Positions 1 to 8,632 of a stretch of DNA of 64,000 nt are shown one piece after another. Below the pieces are notes generated by a model. The model searched no databases, was not told the origin of the DNA, and worked only from the letters and a program-made list of their open reading frames with translations. This DNA comes from Phytopseudomonas straminea. Its GTDB lineage: Bacteria; Pseudomonadota; Gammaproteobacteria; Pseudomonadales; Pseudomonadaceae. The DNA is taken from positions 119,593-183,592 of the forward strand of contig NZ_FOMO01000002.1 in assembly GCF_900112645.1 (NCBI RefSeq). Reading direction: 5' to 3'. The stretch's first letter is position 1, and each line of letters opens with the position of its first letter. The position numbers were made by a program, and so were the translations under genes.

Positions 1-528
1 ATCCTCACCCTCGGCTCGGCGGCCGGTGACGTGTCGTTCTACGACGACGTGCCGCTGCTACCGGTGGCCATGGTGTTCGTCACCCTGCTGGTGCTGTACC
101 GCGCCACCGTGACGATGATGCGCCGCAGCGAGCGCTTTTCCGACTGGATGGAAGGCAAGCCCGTAACCATCATCAAGGACGGGCTCTACGAGCTGAACAG
201 CCTGGATCACCTGAACATTTCGTCCGACGAATTCTTCATGGAGCTGCGCCAGCAAGGCGTCGAGCATCTGGGTCAGGTGCGCCTCGGCATTCTGGAAACC
301 GACGGCGACATGAGCCTGTACTTCTTCGCCGCCGATGCGGTAAAGCCCGGCCTTAGCGTGTTGCCGGCCGAGCACCGCCCGGAGTACCAAGAAGTGTCGC
401 AGAACGGCGTTTATGCCTGCATACGCTGCGGCCATATCCAGCCTATGGTCGCAGGGCAACAGGCCAGTTGCCCGCGCTGCACCCAGCGTACCTGGTCGCC
501 GGCACTCAGCCACCAACGGCAGCGCTGA
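1..528 (+). CDS. DUF421 (YetF-type) membrane protein, 5' truncated by window
   Basis: The reading frame is open from base 1, so the true start lies outside the window; an internal GTG at 31 is not the likely start. The visible part begins with the Gly-Ser-Ala-Ala-Gly-Asp stretch typical of DUF421 proteins, followed by one transmembrane segment (about residues 17-38) and the conserved cytoplasmic domain (GKPVTIIKDG, then the LGQVRLGILETDG strand). The C-terminus carries a probable zinc ribbon, CIRCGH and CPRC, absent from many family members. Function is unknown; the family sits in the inner membrane. Followed by a separate 31-residue membrane peptide. Confidence 0.75.
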   Translation: MLTLGSAAGDVSFYDDVPLLPVAMVFVTLLVLYRATVTMMRRSERFSDWMEGKPVTIIKDGLYELNSLDHLNISSDEFFMELRQQGVEHLGQVRLGILETDGDMSLYFFAADAVKPGLSVLPAEHRPEYQEVSQNGVYACIRCGHIQPMVAGQQASCPRCTQRTWSPALSHQRQR

Positions 529-638
529 TCAAGGCAACAGCGCCTTGAGAAAAATCACCTGAACGGATTCGCAGCGCAGCGCCTCTACCTTTTTATCGCG
601 CCGGGAACGAGGCGCTCCAAGAAGAAAAGGTCCGCACC

Positions 639-734
639 ATGACTACATTCCTGATCGGCTCGGCAGTGGTACTCCTGACTCTGTTCGTGATTGGCCTGTA
701 CTCCGGCGTCACCATCCTGCATGAGCTCGAATGA
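639..734 (+). CDS. 31-residue single-pass membrane peptide
   Basis: A short open frame starting ATG with a purine-rich ribosome site (AAGAAAAGG) about 9 bases upstream. The product is one hydrophobic helix (roughly residues 4-26) with a short tail ending HELE, as in bacterial small membrane proteins. It lies alone between the DUF421 gene and the convergent AraC gene. No function can be assigned. The good ribosome site and clean helix argue for a real gene, but its size makes that uncertain. Confidence 0.5.
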   Translation: MTTFLIGSAVVLLTLFVIGLYSGVTILHELE

Positions 735-792
735 CCCGCAACAATGCCTTGGCAGCTTCGCCTGCCGGGGCTTTTGTCGGGGTGCGACATGC

Positions 793-1740
793 CTAAACCT
801 GCCGCTCTTGCCCTGCCCGCGCAGGCAGCCCGGCACGGCGCTTCACCGCCCCCGGCGACACGCCAACCGACCGTTTGAACGCACGGCTGAACGCCGCCAG
901 CGAGCCATAGCCAAGCGCCTCGGCTACCCGCTCGACCGATGCCGGCTCATCACTCAGGTGCTGCATGGCCAGGCGCATCCTCAAGTCGGTCAAGTAGCGC
1001 AACGGCGCCAAACCCAGGGCGTGTAGAAACCGCTGCGCGAACACGGAACGCGACTGCCCTGCCTCGCTCGCCAGCGACGCCACCGTCCATGGTCGCTCTG
1101 GGTGCCGGTGCATCGCCAGCAGCGCTTTGCTCAAGCGCGGATCATGCAGCGCACCGAGCCACCCGCCCGCCTCGCCGCCACTGCCGGTAACCCAGCCCCG
1201 CACGATCAGCGCCGCCACCACCTCGGCCAACCGCGCCAAGATGCCGCCATGGCCAACCAGCAACAGCAGGGATTCGCGCTCCATCGCCTCGAGCAGCGGG
1301 CGAATCTCCGGCGAGCAGTCGAGCAGCGTGTCAACGCGCATTACCGCCGGCATGGCCGCCACCAGCGGCTGCATGCCGCCCAACTGCAGCTGCATGCAGC
1401 AACTGAAAAGGATCGCTGCCTGTGGGTCGGCGGGCTGCTCGTCAGCCGGCAGGTTCAGGTCGAATGCCTGGATGGCATCGCTGCCGACCTTCGGTGCCGC
1501 CAAAATCGCATGCTGCCCGCCGCGCGGCAGCAGCACCGCATCACCGCTCTCCAGGCAATGCACGTCGCCGCCTGGGCCATGCAGCCAGACTGGTCCGCGC
1601 GCCACGAAGTGAAACTGCCCGCGCCCCAGCTCGTTGGTAAACGCGATGCCCCCGCCAGCCCGCATCCTGAGGCGACGAAACTGCACACCACACAAGCGCA
1701 TGCCGCTCAGCAGCTCGCTGATCAGGTCACTCGCAGCCAT
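793..1740 (-). CDS. AraC-family transcriptional regulator, cupin N-terminus
   Basis: A 315-residue protein. The N-terminal half resembles the AraC cupin_6 ligand domain (FVARGPVWLHG, a strand pattern around residues 45-100, ESGDAVLLPRGG). The C-terminal 100 residues form the double helix-turn-helix of AraC proteins, with the typical LRYLTDLRMRLA and VAEALGYGSLAAFSRAFKR motifs. The start is supported by GGAGG 7 bases upstream. It is divergent from the exported hydrolase at 1855 with 114 bases between starts, so it may control that gene and itself; its inducer is unknown. Confidence 0.85.
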   Translation of the reverse strand: MAASDLISELLSGMRLCGVQFRRLRMRAGGGIAFTNELGRGQFHFVARGPVWLHGPGGDVHCLESGDAVLLPRGGQHAILAAPKVGSDAIQAFDLNLPADEQPADPQAAILFSCCMQLQLGGMQPLVAAMPAVMRVDTLLDCSPEIRPLLEAMERESLLLLVGHGGILARLAEVVAALIVRGWVTGSGGEAGGWLGALHDPRLSKALLAMHRHPERPWTVASLASEAGQSRSVFAQRFLHALGLAPLRYLTDLRMRLAMQHLSDEPASVERVAEALGYGSLAAFSRAFKRSVGVSPGAVKRRAGLPARAGQERQV

Positions 1741-1854
1741 GCATGCACCTCCAAAATTCAGGACGAATGATCAATAATAAAAAACGATACGTCATGGATC
1801 GTCCCAGAACAGCGCCCTAGACTCAACGCCATTCGTTCAGACTCAGGAGCCCCC

Positions 1855-2766
1855 ATGCATCCCTCAAGCCTTTTCAGAACCCTGCGCCATCTCTGGCTCG
1901 CGTTCTTGCTTGCCGCCCTCTCCAGCGCCGCCTTCGCCGCTGAAAAACACTACCGCGTGACCACGCCCGATGGCCTGCAATTGGCCGTGCAGGAAGCGGG
2001 CAACCCCGATGGCCCGGCCATCGTGTTCATCCATGGCCTGCTGGGCAGCCGGCTGAACTGGCAGCGGCAGGTGAACAGCCCGCTGCTGCAAGACTATCGG
2101 CTGATCACCTACGACATGCGCGGCCACGGCCTTTCCTACAAGCCGGCCGATAGCGATGCCTACAACGATGGCCGCCGCTACGCCGACGACCTGGCAGCCG
2201 TGCTGGCCGCATCGGGTGCCAAGCGGCCCGTGCTGGTGGGCTGGTCCCTGGGCGGGCTGGTGATATCCGATTACCTGGCCGCCCATGGCGATGCTGCGAT
2301 CGGCGGTGCGGTCTATGTCAATGCCGTCATCGAATTGACCCAAGCGCTGATCACACCACACCCCGAGGTCTACGCCGGCCTGGCCTCGGATGACCTGAAA
2401 ACCCACCTCGACGCCCTACGCGCCTTCGTGCGCCTGTGCTTCCACACCCAGCCAGACACAGCCAGCATGGAGGTACTGCTGACCAACGCAGCGATGGCCT
2501 CCTGGCCGATGACCCGTTCCATCCCAGGCATGCGCAGCGCGGCCGCCGAGGGACTGCCCAGAGCGCAGGTTCCTCTGCTGTTGCTCTACGGCGCCAGGGA
2601 CCAGCTCGTGCAGGTGCAACCGAGCATCGCCCGCGCCCAGGCGCTCAACCCGCGTGCGCAGGCGAAACGTTATGCGCAGTCCGGGCACGCGCCCTTTTTC
2701 GAAGAAGCCGAGCGCTTCAACGAGGACCTCGCGGCTTTCATGAAGACGGCCTCAGCCGGGCGATAG
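1855..2766 (+). CDS. Exported alpha/beta hydrolase
   Basis: A 303-residue alpha/beta-hydrolase with a cleavable signal peptide (about residues 1-28, ending AAFAA). The oxyanion motif HGLLGS, the nucleophile elbow GWSLGG (Ser about residue 132) and a late His in SGHAPFFEEAERFN complete the catalytic set; an acid is offered by GARDQLV. Probably a periplasmic esterase or haloperoxidase-like enzyme; substrate unknown. The start has GGAG upstream. It is divergent from the AraC regulator and ends in a strong hairpin. Confidence 0.8.
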   Translation: MHPSSLFRTLRHLWLAFLLAALSSAAFAAEKHYRVTTPDGLQLAVQEAGNPDGPAIVFIHGLLGSRLNWQRQVNSPLLQDYRLITYDMRGHGLSYKPADSDAYNDGRRYADDLAAVLAASGAKRPVLVGWSLGGLVISDYLAAHGDAAIGGAVYVNAVIELTQALITPHPEVYAGLASDDLKTHLDALRAFVRLCFHTQPDTASMEVLLTNAAMASWPMTRSIPGMRSAAAEGLPRAQVPLLLLYGARDQLVQVQPSIARAQALNPRAQAKRYAQSGHAPFFEEAERFNEDLAAFMKTASAGR

Positions 2767-2771
2767 ACGTG

Positions 2772-2803
2772 AAAAAGCCCGGCCATCCCTGGCCGGGCTT
2801 TCA
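2772..2803. terminator. Hairpin terminator after the hydrolase gene
   Basis: An inverted repeat with arms AAAGCCCGGCC and GGCCGGGCTTT around a short CATCCCT-like loop, just after the hydrolase stop. It lies between two convergent genes and may serve both strands. Confidence 0.75.
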
Positions 2804-2839
2804 CACTGGGGCTCTGGATTCGGGCCAGTGGCCCTGGGC

Positions 2840-3175
2840 TTACTGGGCGAACGGCGCAGGCACGCCGCTGCCGGAGCCTTTGCGCTGGCAATAGGCGGTA
2901 GGCTGCATCAGGCCGAAGCTGGCGACGGTAAAGGTGGCGCCGCTGGCACCGCTGGCGACCGTGCAGTTGTAGTCACCGGAGCCGGTACGGGCTACGTAAT
3001 AGGTCTGCATGGAATCACTGCGCACGTTGCCGACACTGCTTACCGTCTCGCCCAGGTTAGTCTCGGCCAGCGTCTTGAGCTTGTCTTCGGAGGGTTTGAT
3101 ATTGCTGCAACCAGCTAGGCCGACGAACAGGGCGCCAAGCAGCGCAAAGGAGGTGACCGGGGAACGCAGTTTCAT
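2840..3175 (-). CDS. Small lipoprotein, hypothetical
   Basis: A 111-residue protein starting MKLRSP with AAGGAAG upstream; a longer in-frame extension to 3274 has no better ribosome site. A lipoprotein signal ends in the lipobox LAGC (Cys about 24). The mature part contains two cysteines that may pair and a beta-rich sequence. It lies convergent to the hydrolase. No family was recognised. Confidence 0.7.
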   Translation of the reverse strand: MKLRSPVTSFALLGALFVGLAGCSNIKPSEDKLKTLAETNLGETVSSVGNVRSDSMQTYYVARTGSGDYNCTVASGASGATFTVASFGLMQPTAYCQRKGSGSGVPAPFAQ

Positions 3176-3373
3176 GGTGTGCTTCCTTGAAATTGTAGTG
3201 ATGCTCCACAACGAACGGTTGCCTCGCCGCGATTGCGCAAGGGCTTGAAAACGTTGGAGATACCACCGAACCATAACCCCGCATCACAGCCCGGTCATTA
3301 GCACAGGCGTTCTAATGGCACAGTGAAACTGACCACCGCACCGCTGTGCTTCACCCCTTCCCTGTCACCACAT

Positions 3374-4683
3374 TCAACTGTCCATCACCTTGTAGTCCTC
3401 GGCCTTGAGCGGCTTCACCCCGCCGGCTCGGCTGATGCCGTACAGCACCACACCGACCAGCAATAGCGCGCCGGCCCGTAGCCAGGTTTGCGCATCCTGC
3501 TGGGTCATCAGCAGCAGGCACGAAGCGACGCCGAGCACCGGCACCCAGGTCGGCACGCGGAAGTGATCCGCCGCTACCTTGTCACGGCGCAGCACCAGTA
3601 CCGCCAGGTTGGTGCTGATGAACACGAACAGCAACAACAGCACCACGGTCTGCGCCAGGGTGGCCAGCGAGCCGGTCAGCGTCAGCACGATGGCCACCAG
3701 CGTGGCCGCCACGATTGCCGCCGCCGGTGTGCGCCGCTCGGGCAGCACACCGCCCAGCAAACGCGGCAACAAGCCCTGATGGGCCATGCCATAGGCCAGG
3801 CGGCTGGCCATGATCATCGTCAGCAAGGCGCCGTTGGCCACGGCGATCAACGCGATAAAGGCGAACAGCTGCGCCGGGATGCCCAGGCCCGAGGCCTTCA
3901 CCACCTCCAGCAGTGGCGCCGTGGAATGAGCCAACTGTTCCACGGGCATCACCACCGCCGCACCGATGGCCACCGCCATGTAGATCGCCCCGGCCAGCAG
4001 CAGCGCACCGAAAAGCGCCCGCGGGTAGGTCTTGCGCACGTCACGAATCTCCTCGGCGAGATTGCCCGAGGTCTCGAAACCCACGAAGGAATAGAACGCC
4101 AGCAGCGCCGCACCCAGCACTGCATAGGCCGGGTTGACCCCCGCCTTGAACTCCACCACCCGGCCGAAATTCCCCTCGCAGCCGCGCAGGAACCACGCTG
4201 CGGCGACGATCACCAGCAGCAGGCCAGAGAGCTCGATGGTGGTCATCACCAGGTTGGCCGACAGCGACTCCCTGATGCCCCGCGCATTGAGCGCGCATTG
4301 AGCAGGCCGATCACCACCAGAAAAACCAGCGCCGCCACATGGGCGGGCATGTCGACAACCGCCGCCAGGTAGTCCCCGGCGAACGCCAGAGACAGCCCCG
4401 CCGCGCTGGTAACCGCCGCCAGCATGCAAAAGCCCACCAGAAACGACACCAGCGGCGACTGGTACGCCCTGGCCGCAAACACCGCCGACGCGCCCGCATG
4501 CGGGTACTTGGTAACCAGCTCGGCGTACGAACCCGCCGTGAGCAACGCAAAACCCAGCGCCACCAGCAACGCCAACGCATACACCCCAGCGCCCAGCACG
4601 TCACCGAGAATGAACAACGTCAGCATCGAGCCGGTGATGGCGCGCTTCAATGTGGGAGTTGGCGGGGTACTTGCGGCGGGCAT
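3374..4683 (-). pseudogene. APC-superfamily amino-acid permease, frameshifted
   Basis: The N-terminal part (4683 down to about 4300) starts with ATG and the TM1 motif GDVLGAGVY. The rest continues in another frame (about 4290 to 3374) with the later membrane helices, GFETSGNLAEEIRD and the C-terminus. The break falls exactly on an 11-bp tandem duplication (4281-4302); removing one copy restores a continuous reading GLLNARGIRESLSAN. The TM1-TM2 region also looks shortened: after GAGVYAL the loop and start of TM2 expected in APC permeases are missing, with no further frame change. Probably inactive as it stands; the original substrate is unknown. Confidence 0.8.
4281..4302. repeat. 11-bp tandem duplication inside the permease
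   Basis: Two adjacent identical copies of CGCGCATTGAG. The extra copy shifts the minus-strand permease frame and gives an early stop. Slippage during replication or an assembly/sequencing error could each explain it. Confidence 0.9.
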
Positions 4684-4781
4684 TGCTCACGTCCTGTCTG
4701 TCTTTAAAGCTGCGGCCTAAGCCCCATGCAACCCGCCTTACCGGCCACAGGTGGCAGCAAGGCAAAATCACGACGCGGGAA

Positions 4782-4836
4782 TTGTGGGAGCGGGCGCGGA
4801 CGCCCAGTTCATGCCCGCGAAAAATCGCTGCCACAA
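4782..4836. repeat. REP-type palindromic pair
   Basis: An imperfect inverted repeat with arms TTGTGGGAGCGGGC and GCCCGCGAAAAATCGCTGCCACAA. This is the pattern of Pseudomonas repetitive extragenic palindromes, and related elements occur at 37.9, 44.3, 44.4 and 57.7 kb. Confidence 0.65.
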
Positions 4837-4916
4837 CACACTCCCGAAAGGAAGGCACCACCTCAGCCGCGCCACCTCACAGCAACGCAACCGACTCATC
4901 GCCTAGACAAAATGAC

Positions 4917-5159
4917 CTAACGCTCATCCGTCCGCGCCGTACCATTCTCACGCTCTTTCAGCGCATCCTGATCCGAACCCGGATTGCCCGCTGGCGGCGT
5001 CCAGTCCACACGATTCTTCTTGGCCTCGGCCTCGTTGCTGCCCTGTTTGGGCTCCGACTTGGCCTTCTCCAGCCCCGAGCCATGCCCTGCCCCGGTATCT
5101 ACTTCCTTGTCGCTGGAGGACTCGAAAGCGGATTCCGATTCGTTATGTTCGACTGCCAT
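4917..5159 (-). CDS. Small acidic, probably disordered protein
   Basis: An 80-residue protein starting MAVEHNESES with GGGAG upstream; an extension to 5297 lacks a clear ribosome site. It is rich in Glu, Lys, Ser, Gly and Asp and has no hydrophobic core, so it is likely intrinsically disordered, like general stress proteins of pseudomonads. It has no recognised domain. It lies at the border between core genes and the accessory region. Confidence 0.6.
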   Translation of the reverse strand: MAVEHNESESAFESSSDKEVDTGAGHGSGLEKAKSEPKQGSNEAEAKKNRVDWTPPAGNPGSDQDALKERENGTARTDER

Positions 5160-5636
5160 GACCACACTCCCGTAACGACGCAGGACATCTGCGCATACAG
5201 GTCTGAAAAGCCGCGCGTAACGGGAGTGCAATGGTTTCGACAAGCGGCAACGGCCGGTCCTGGTTTCGATAAGCCCAAGCGAGGTTGCCATCTGCAAACC
5301 TGCGGGCTAGAGTGCGCGGGTCGTGGTCAATCCCGCGACCGGGTGTGACAACCTGAATGTTCGAGGACGCGGTGCGTCCAAATTGCCTAGCCGGTTTCAT
5401 ACCGTGCTACTGCATTTCTATGGCGGGCCGTACGGGGCAGGTTTCGGCCTGGCCGGTTCCCTCGGACGCCGGTTTGTCACCCTCGTACGGTCCGTCACCA
5501 TAACCGCGTGACAACGGCGGTGGCGGCTCCTTAACTAGTTCGAGGAGCATAAGGAAAATGCGCCACCCAGCTTTTACGCCAGGGCACCACCCTGCTCGCC
5601 CAAACGGCCCACAGACCTCCACCCCGGAGGTGCCCC
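5160..5636. other. Intergenic leader before island genes, possible phage-type leader
   Basis: 477 bases with no convincing gene. Bases about 5400-5511 could encode a short Gly/Phe-rich peptide (GGPYGAGFGLAG), and the DNA contains complementary GGGCCGTACGGGG and CCCTCGTACGGTCC stretches that could fold. Leaders of this look occur ahead of small genes in Pseudomonas prophage-like islands, but that link is from memory and weak. A GGAG-type ribosome site before the 5637 gene closes the region. Confidence 0.3.
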
Positions 5637-5912
5637 ATGGCTAACCCACTCGGCCGTGTACTCAACTTCCCCAGACGCCCTAACCCGATTACGGGCGCCA
5701 CCTTCCAAACCCAAAACGCGCTAGCCGATGCCGACCTGCGCGCCGCACTGCTATACGAATTACTCGAAGACCTTCTGCGCAAGGAGCGAGAACGCCCCGA
5801 CCCGCTTCGCGTACGAATGACCTGCGTGGCCGCCCAGGAATTGCTCAACGAACTGACGGTGCTCTACCGCCGAGCAAGCTGCGATAACCTGGGAGGTAAC
5901 CGCCATGACTAA
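5637..5912 (+). CDS. Hypothetical island protein, 91 residues
   Basis: A small protein with a basic N-terminus (MANPLGRVLNFPRR) and a helical, charged middle (LLYELLEDLLRKERERPDP) with no membrane segment. The start has GGAGG upstream. It overlaps the next gene by 8 bases, suggesting translational coupling. The pair looks like accessory genes from prophages or integrative elements. No function is known. Confidence 0.65.
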   Translation: MANPLGRVLNFPRRPNPITGATFQTQNALADADLRAALLYELLEDLLRKERERPDPLRVRMTCVAAQELLNELTVLYRRASCDNLGGNRHD

Positions 5913-6162
5913 AGGCACGACCACCACCCTGCCCGCCAACGATGGCTACCCCGGCCTGACCATCTCATGGTCGAAAGACTGCCGCCCAGCCTTCCATGAA
6001 GGCATTCGCGCGGCAGAGCGCTGGCTAAACGGCAAGCGCAGCCATTGGTTATGGGCTGCGCTGATCTTCGAGCGAGATGCCTTGCAGGATGAGACGGATC
6101 GGAAGGCGTTCGAGGTGGCGTTTATGAGTCGGATTCAGCAGAGGTTGGAGGGGACTGGCTGA
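5905..6162 (+). CDS. Hypothetical island protein, 85 residues
   Basis: Second gene of the coupled pair, with its start inside the first gene and a GGGAGGT ribosome site. The sequence is compact and aromatic (RAAERWLNGKRSHWLWAALIFERDAL), ending in a helix that contains FMSRIQQRLEG. It looks like a small cytoplasmic helical protein; the family was not recognised with certainty. Convergent with mrr. Confidence 0.65.
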   Translation: MTKGTTTTLPANDGYPGLTISWSKDCRPAFHEGIRAAERWLNGKRSHWLWAALIFERDALQDETDRKAFEVAFMSRIQQRLEGTG

Positions 6163-6272
6163 GTCAAACGCAGCGAAGAGTGAGCGTCAAAGTATATGAG
6201 GGAAAACTGCATATGCTTTGACGTTAAAGACAAACTACCGTCCCCAAAAACAATTATTGGATGGCTGCTGCC

Positions 6273-7181
6273 TCACTCTTCAGCGTAGTAATCGCTATCA
6301 ATCTGCTTCACCTCATAGACTTGCTTCACACTCACGCCCAGATTGTTTTCAACCATGAGACGCGCCAGCTCCACGCCGTCGATAAGTACAACTTTAATAT
6401 CCAATCCTAATGCCGCATCACGAGCGCCAAGGGAGAAATCGGACGTGGTGATGAAAACGCCCTTGCGTGCCCGCTTACGGGTCAGGGCGCCAATAAACTT
6501 ATCGATTTCCGGACGATGAACCGTGTTGTTCCACCGTTTGGCCTGCAGATAAATGACATCAAGGCCAAGTTTGTCTTCCTTGATGATGCCGTCAATACCG
6601 TCATCATTAGTTGCCTGAGTCGCTTTGCCGGCCTCCTTGCGCGAGCCACCGTAGCCCATGGCGATCATCAGCTCGACCACTAGCTTTTCGAAAAAGCCCG
6701 GCGTACCCGCTTTGACCTGAGCCAGCACATCATCAGCCAACGCCCTTACAAGTTCCTGGTGAGCGCTAGCTAGCTGCTCATCAGGTGTCGCATCTGTAGA
6801 GTCGCGTACTGGTAATGCTGGCACTTCAACGCTTTGAACCTTGGCTGTATGGAACTCCACAAACTCAGGGAATTGCTTCAGCCAACTAATCGTGATTCGC
6901 TCTGGGCCATTAGCCAAAGCATCTAGCCCGCGAGATGTTATCTGCGTCATGCCTTTAGCAGGAATGGTCAGTAAACCGGCCTTGTGCAGATAGGTCCTAG
7001 CCCATCCAATCCGGTTATTTATGAATGTCTGACCTGAGGGCACCCGCTCTTTACGTTCTTCATCTGTAAGCGAGAACACTATTGCAACAGATTCACGTAG
7101 TTCAGTCAGAGGCAGCGGAGTTCCGCTCTGCAGAATGACTAGCAGCGGGCGCATCACGCTTTGAAAATCTGGAATTGCCAT
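6273..7181 (-). CDS. mrr: Mrr-family restriction endonuclease
   Basis: A 302-residue protein with the two-domain Mrr layout. The N-terminal Mrr_N winged-helix domain (about 1-100, with INNRIGWARTYLHKAGL) precedes a C-terminal Mrr catalytic domain (about 160-290). The PD-(D/E)xK-type active site is visible: FFEKLVVELMIAMGYGG, then D197 in GIDGII and QAK at 213-215 (IYLQAKRW). Mrr proteins are type IV nucleases cutting DNA with foreign methylation. It is separated from the upstream defence operon by a 572-base gap, so it is probably transcribed on its own. Confidence 0.9.
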   Translation of the reverse strand: MAIPDFQSVMRPLLVILQSGTPLPLTELRESVAIVFSLTDEERKERVPSGQTFINNRIGWARTYLHKAGLLTIPAKGMTQITSRGLDALANGPERITISWLKQFPEFVEFHTAKVQSVEVPALPVRDSTDATPDEQLASAHQELVRALADDVLAQVKAGTPGFFEKLVVELMIAMGYGGSRKEAGKATQATNDDGIDGIIKEDKLGLDVIYLQAKRWNNTVHRPEIDKFIGALTRKRARKGVFITTSDFSLGARDAALGLDIKVVLIDGVELARLMVENNLGVSVKQVYEVKQIDSDYYAEE

Positions 7182-7753
7182 CGTTATGCCCTAACTATGC
7201 TGGCTCATTAAACGCTGCGTTGACGGTTATCATCCTACTCCGTTGCGGACTTTAGCATTTTCAAAATCACCAGCGCAAAAGCCCGGCTCTTGGTTTCATT
7301 AGCCAGCACTTCCAGCGACAACTTCTCATGGCCAGTCATAGCGTCAATTACGACGTCGAGCACAGCCCATGTCGCGAATAATTCCTGCTAGGAGCGGCTG
7401 TATTTCGCCCCAACCCGATTCGCTAACATCATCCCTGATAATTTCCAGTGCCTAGCTTCAGCGCGAGCCAACGGCCAGCAAAACTTCCTTGGCAAAGCAC
7501 CAAGCTTCGACGCACCGGCAACTACCGAATCCTTTCATCTGAGGCTCAAGCACTTGATACTTAGCAAAGAGCCCCTCAAGCCCGCCCCCGGCCTCGCATG
7601 AGATGCTAGCTAATTTCAGCTAACTACCGCTTACTTCAAGCACGCGGAAAGCGTCGTAAAGACTCCAGATTTGCCACGCACCATTCATAGGCTAGTCATC
7701 CGCCCCCTATCGAGAAATATAAAGGTAATATACATGTATAAAAACTTATTAGC
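7182..7753 (-). pseudogene. Non-coding gap with a possible decayed gene
   Basis: 572 bases between the HNH gene and mrr without an intact frame. On the minus strand, bases about 7390 down to 7235 read as a protein-like stretch (ELFATWAVLDVVIDAMTG, then LEVLANETKSRAFALVILKM) ending in a normal stop but preceded by a TAG and further interrupted frames. This suggests remains of a lost island gene. The last 80 bases next to the HNH stop are AT-rich. The identity of the ancestor was not recognised. Confidence 0.35.
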
Positions 7754-8632
7754 CTAGCTAACTAGCTTGGATAAAAGCGGATCGTTCCGAAACAGCACGC
7801 ACCAGCGGGCAACAGCCGACAGTTCAGCGGTCCGACTTGTCATTTCCCGAATATTACTGCGCACTTCTAAAAGCTTAGCCTTCGCCGCTGGGTTATTACC
7901 CCCACAACGTGCTTTAGCGGCCTTAAAATCTTCAATAAGGTCATCAATTTTCTGCCAAACCTTCCGTCTTTCCTCAGCTAAAGGCACATGATCATTGAGT
8001 TTCAGTCGAGTAACAGTTTCTTGAACACGCTGTTGATCCCACTCAGATGTGCCAGGCATAGGGATGACTTTTCCTTCCTCATCGAAGGCGATCAAATCCA
8101 CATCGTCATCGTCAATAGGATCAAGCAGATAACGTGTCTCCGACTCCTCACATTGGTCAGCAAATGTTGAGCAGAGAGATCCATCTTTAAGTGGAAACCA
8201 GCCCCCTTTCTTACGGTTACCAACATTACCGCAAACACGAAAATTCATGTAATCAAAAGCCAGCCACCAGTAGCCATCACGCACAACTGAATCTAAAGCC
8301 TTAGCTTCTTTCTTTGGTCGAAAGTGCTCAACATCGTAGTGCGAGTACAGCTCACGAACTTCCGAAAACCAACATTTACCAGCCGATAATGCTAATAACC
8401 AATCTTTCAGCTCTCCCCAATGCCCTCTATTTGCATCTAGCAACGCATTTCGCTCTTCACGTTGACCTGCAGCGTCAAGCGCCGCCAATTCGGCAACCAA
8501 CTGTTTCGACCTAGCTAACCATGCATCCCACTTCTCCTGCGTCCAAGGAATCCATTGCTGAGCTTTGGCTTTGGGATCCCAGTTCGGGATAACAGAAGTA
8601 GGGTATTTATTCTTGAGATCGATCCAAATCAC
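7754..8632 (-). CDS. HNH endonuclease, PtuB-like (Septu-type effector)
   Basis: A 292-residue protein with an HNH nuclease core resembling the TIGR02646/PtuB group: C87-W-F-S-E91, then DVEHFRPKK (H103), then N130-FRVCGNVGNRKKGGWFPL. In this group the first motif is normally CxYC; here the second Cys is Ser, so zinc binding may be altered. The C-terminal half is charged and helical. Its ATG overlaps the ATPase stop by 4 bases (ATGA), so the two proteins are translated as a pair. By analogy with Septu, the HNH subunit is the nuclease of an ATPase-HNH complex. Confidence 0.75.
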   Translation of the reverse strand: MIWIDLKNKYPTSVIPNWDPKAKAQQWIPWTQEKWDAWLARSKQLVAELAALDAAGQREERNALLDANRGHWGELKDWLLALSAGKCWFSEVRELYSHYDVEHFRPKKEAKALDSVVRDGYWWLAFDYMNFRVCGNVGNRKKGGWFPLKDGSLCSTFADQCEESETRYLLDPIDDDDVDLIAFDEEGKVIPMPGTSEWDQQRVQETVTRLKLNDHVPLAEERRKVWQKIDDLIEDFKAAKARCGGNNPAAKAKLLEVRSNIREMTSRTAELSAVARWCVLFRNDPLLSKLVS

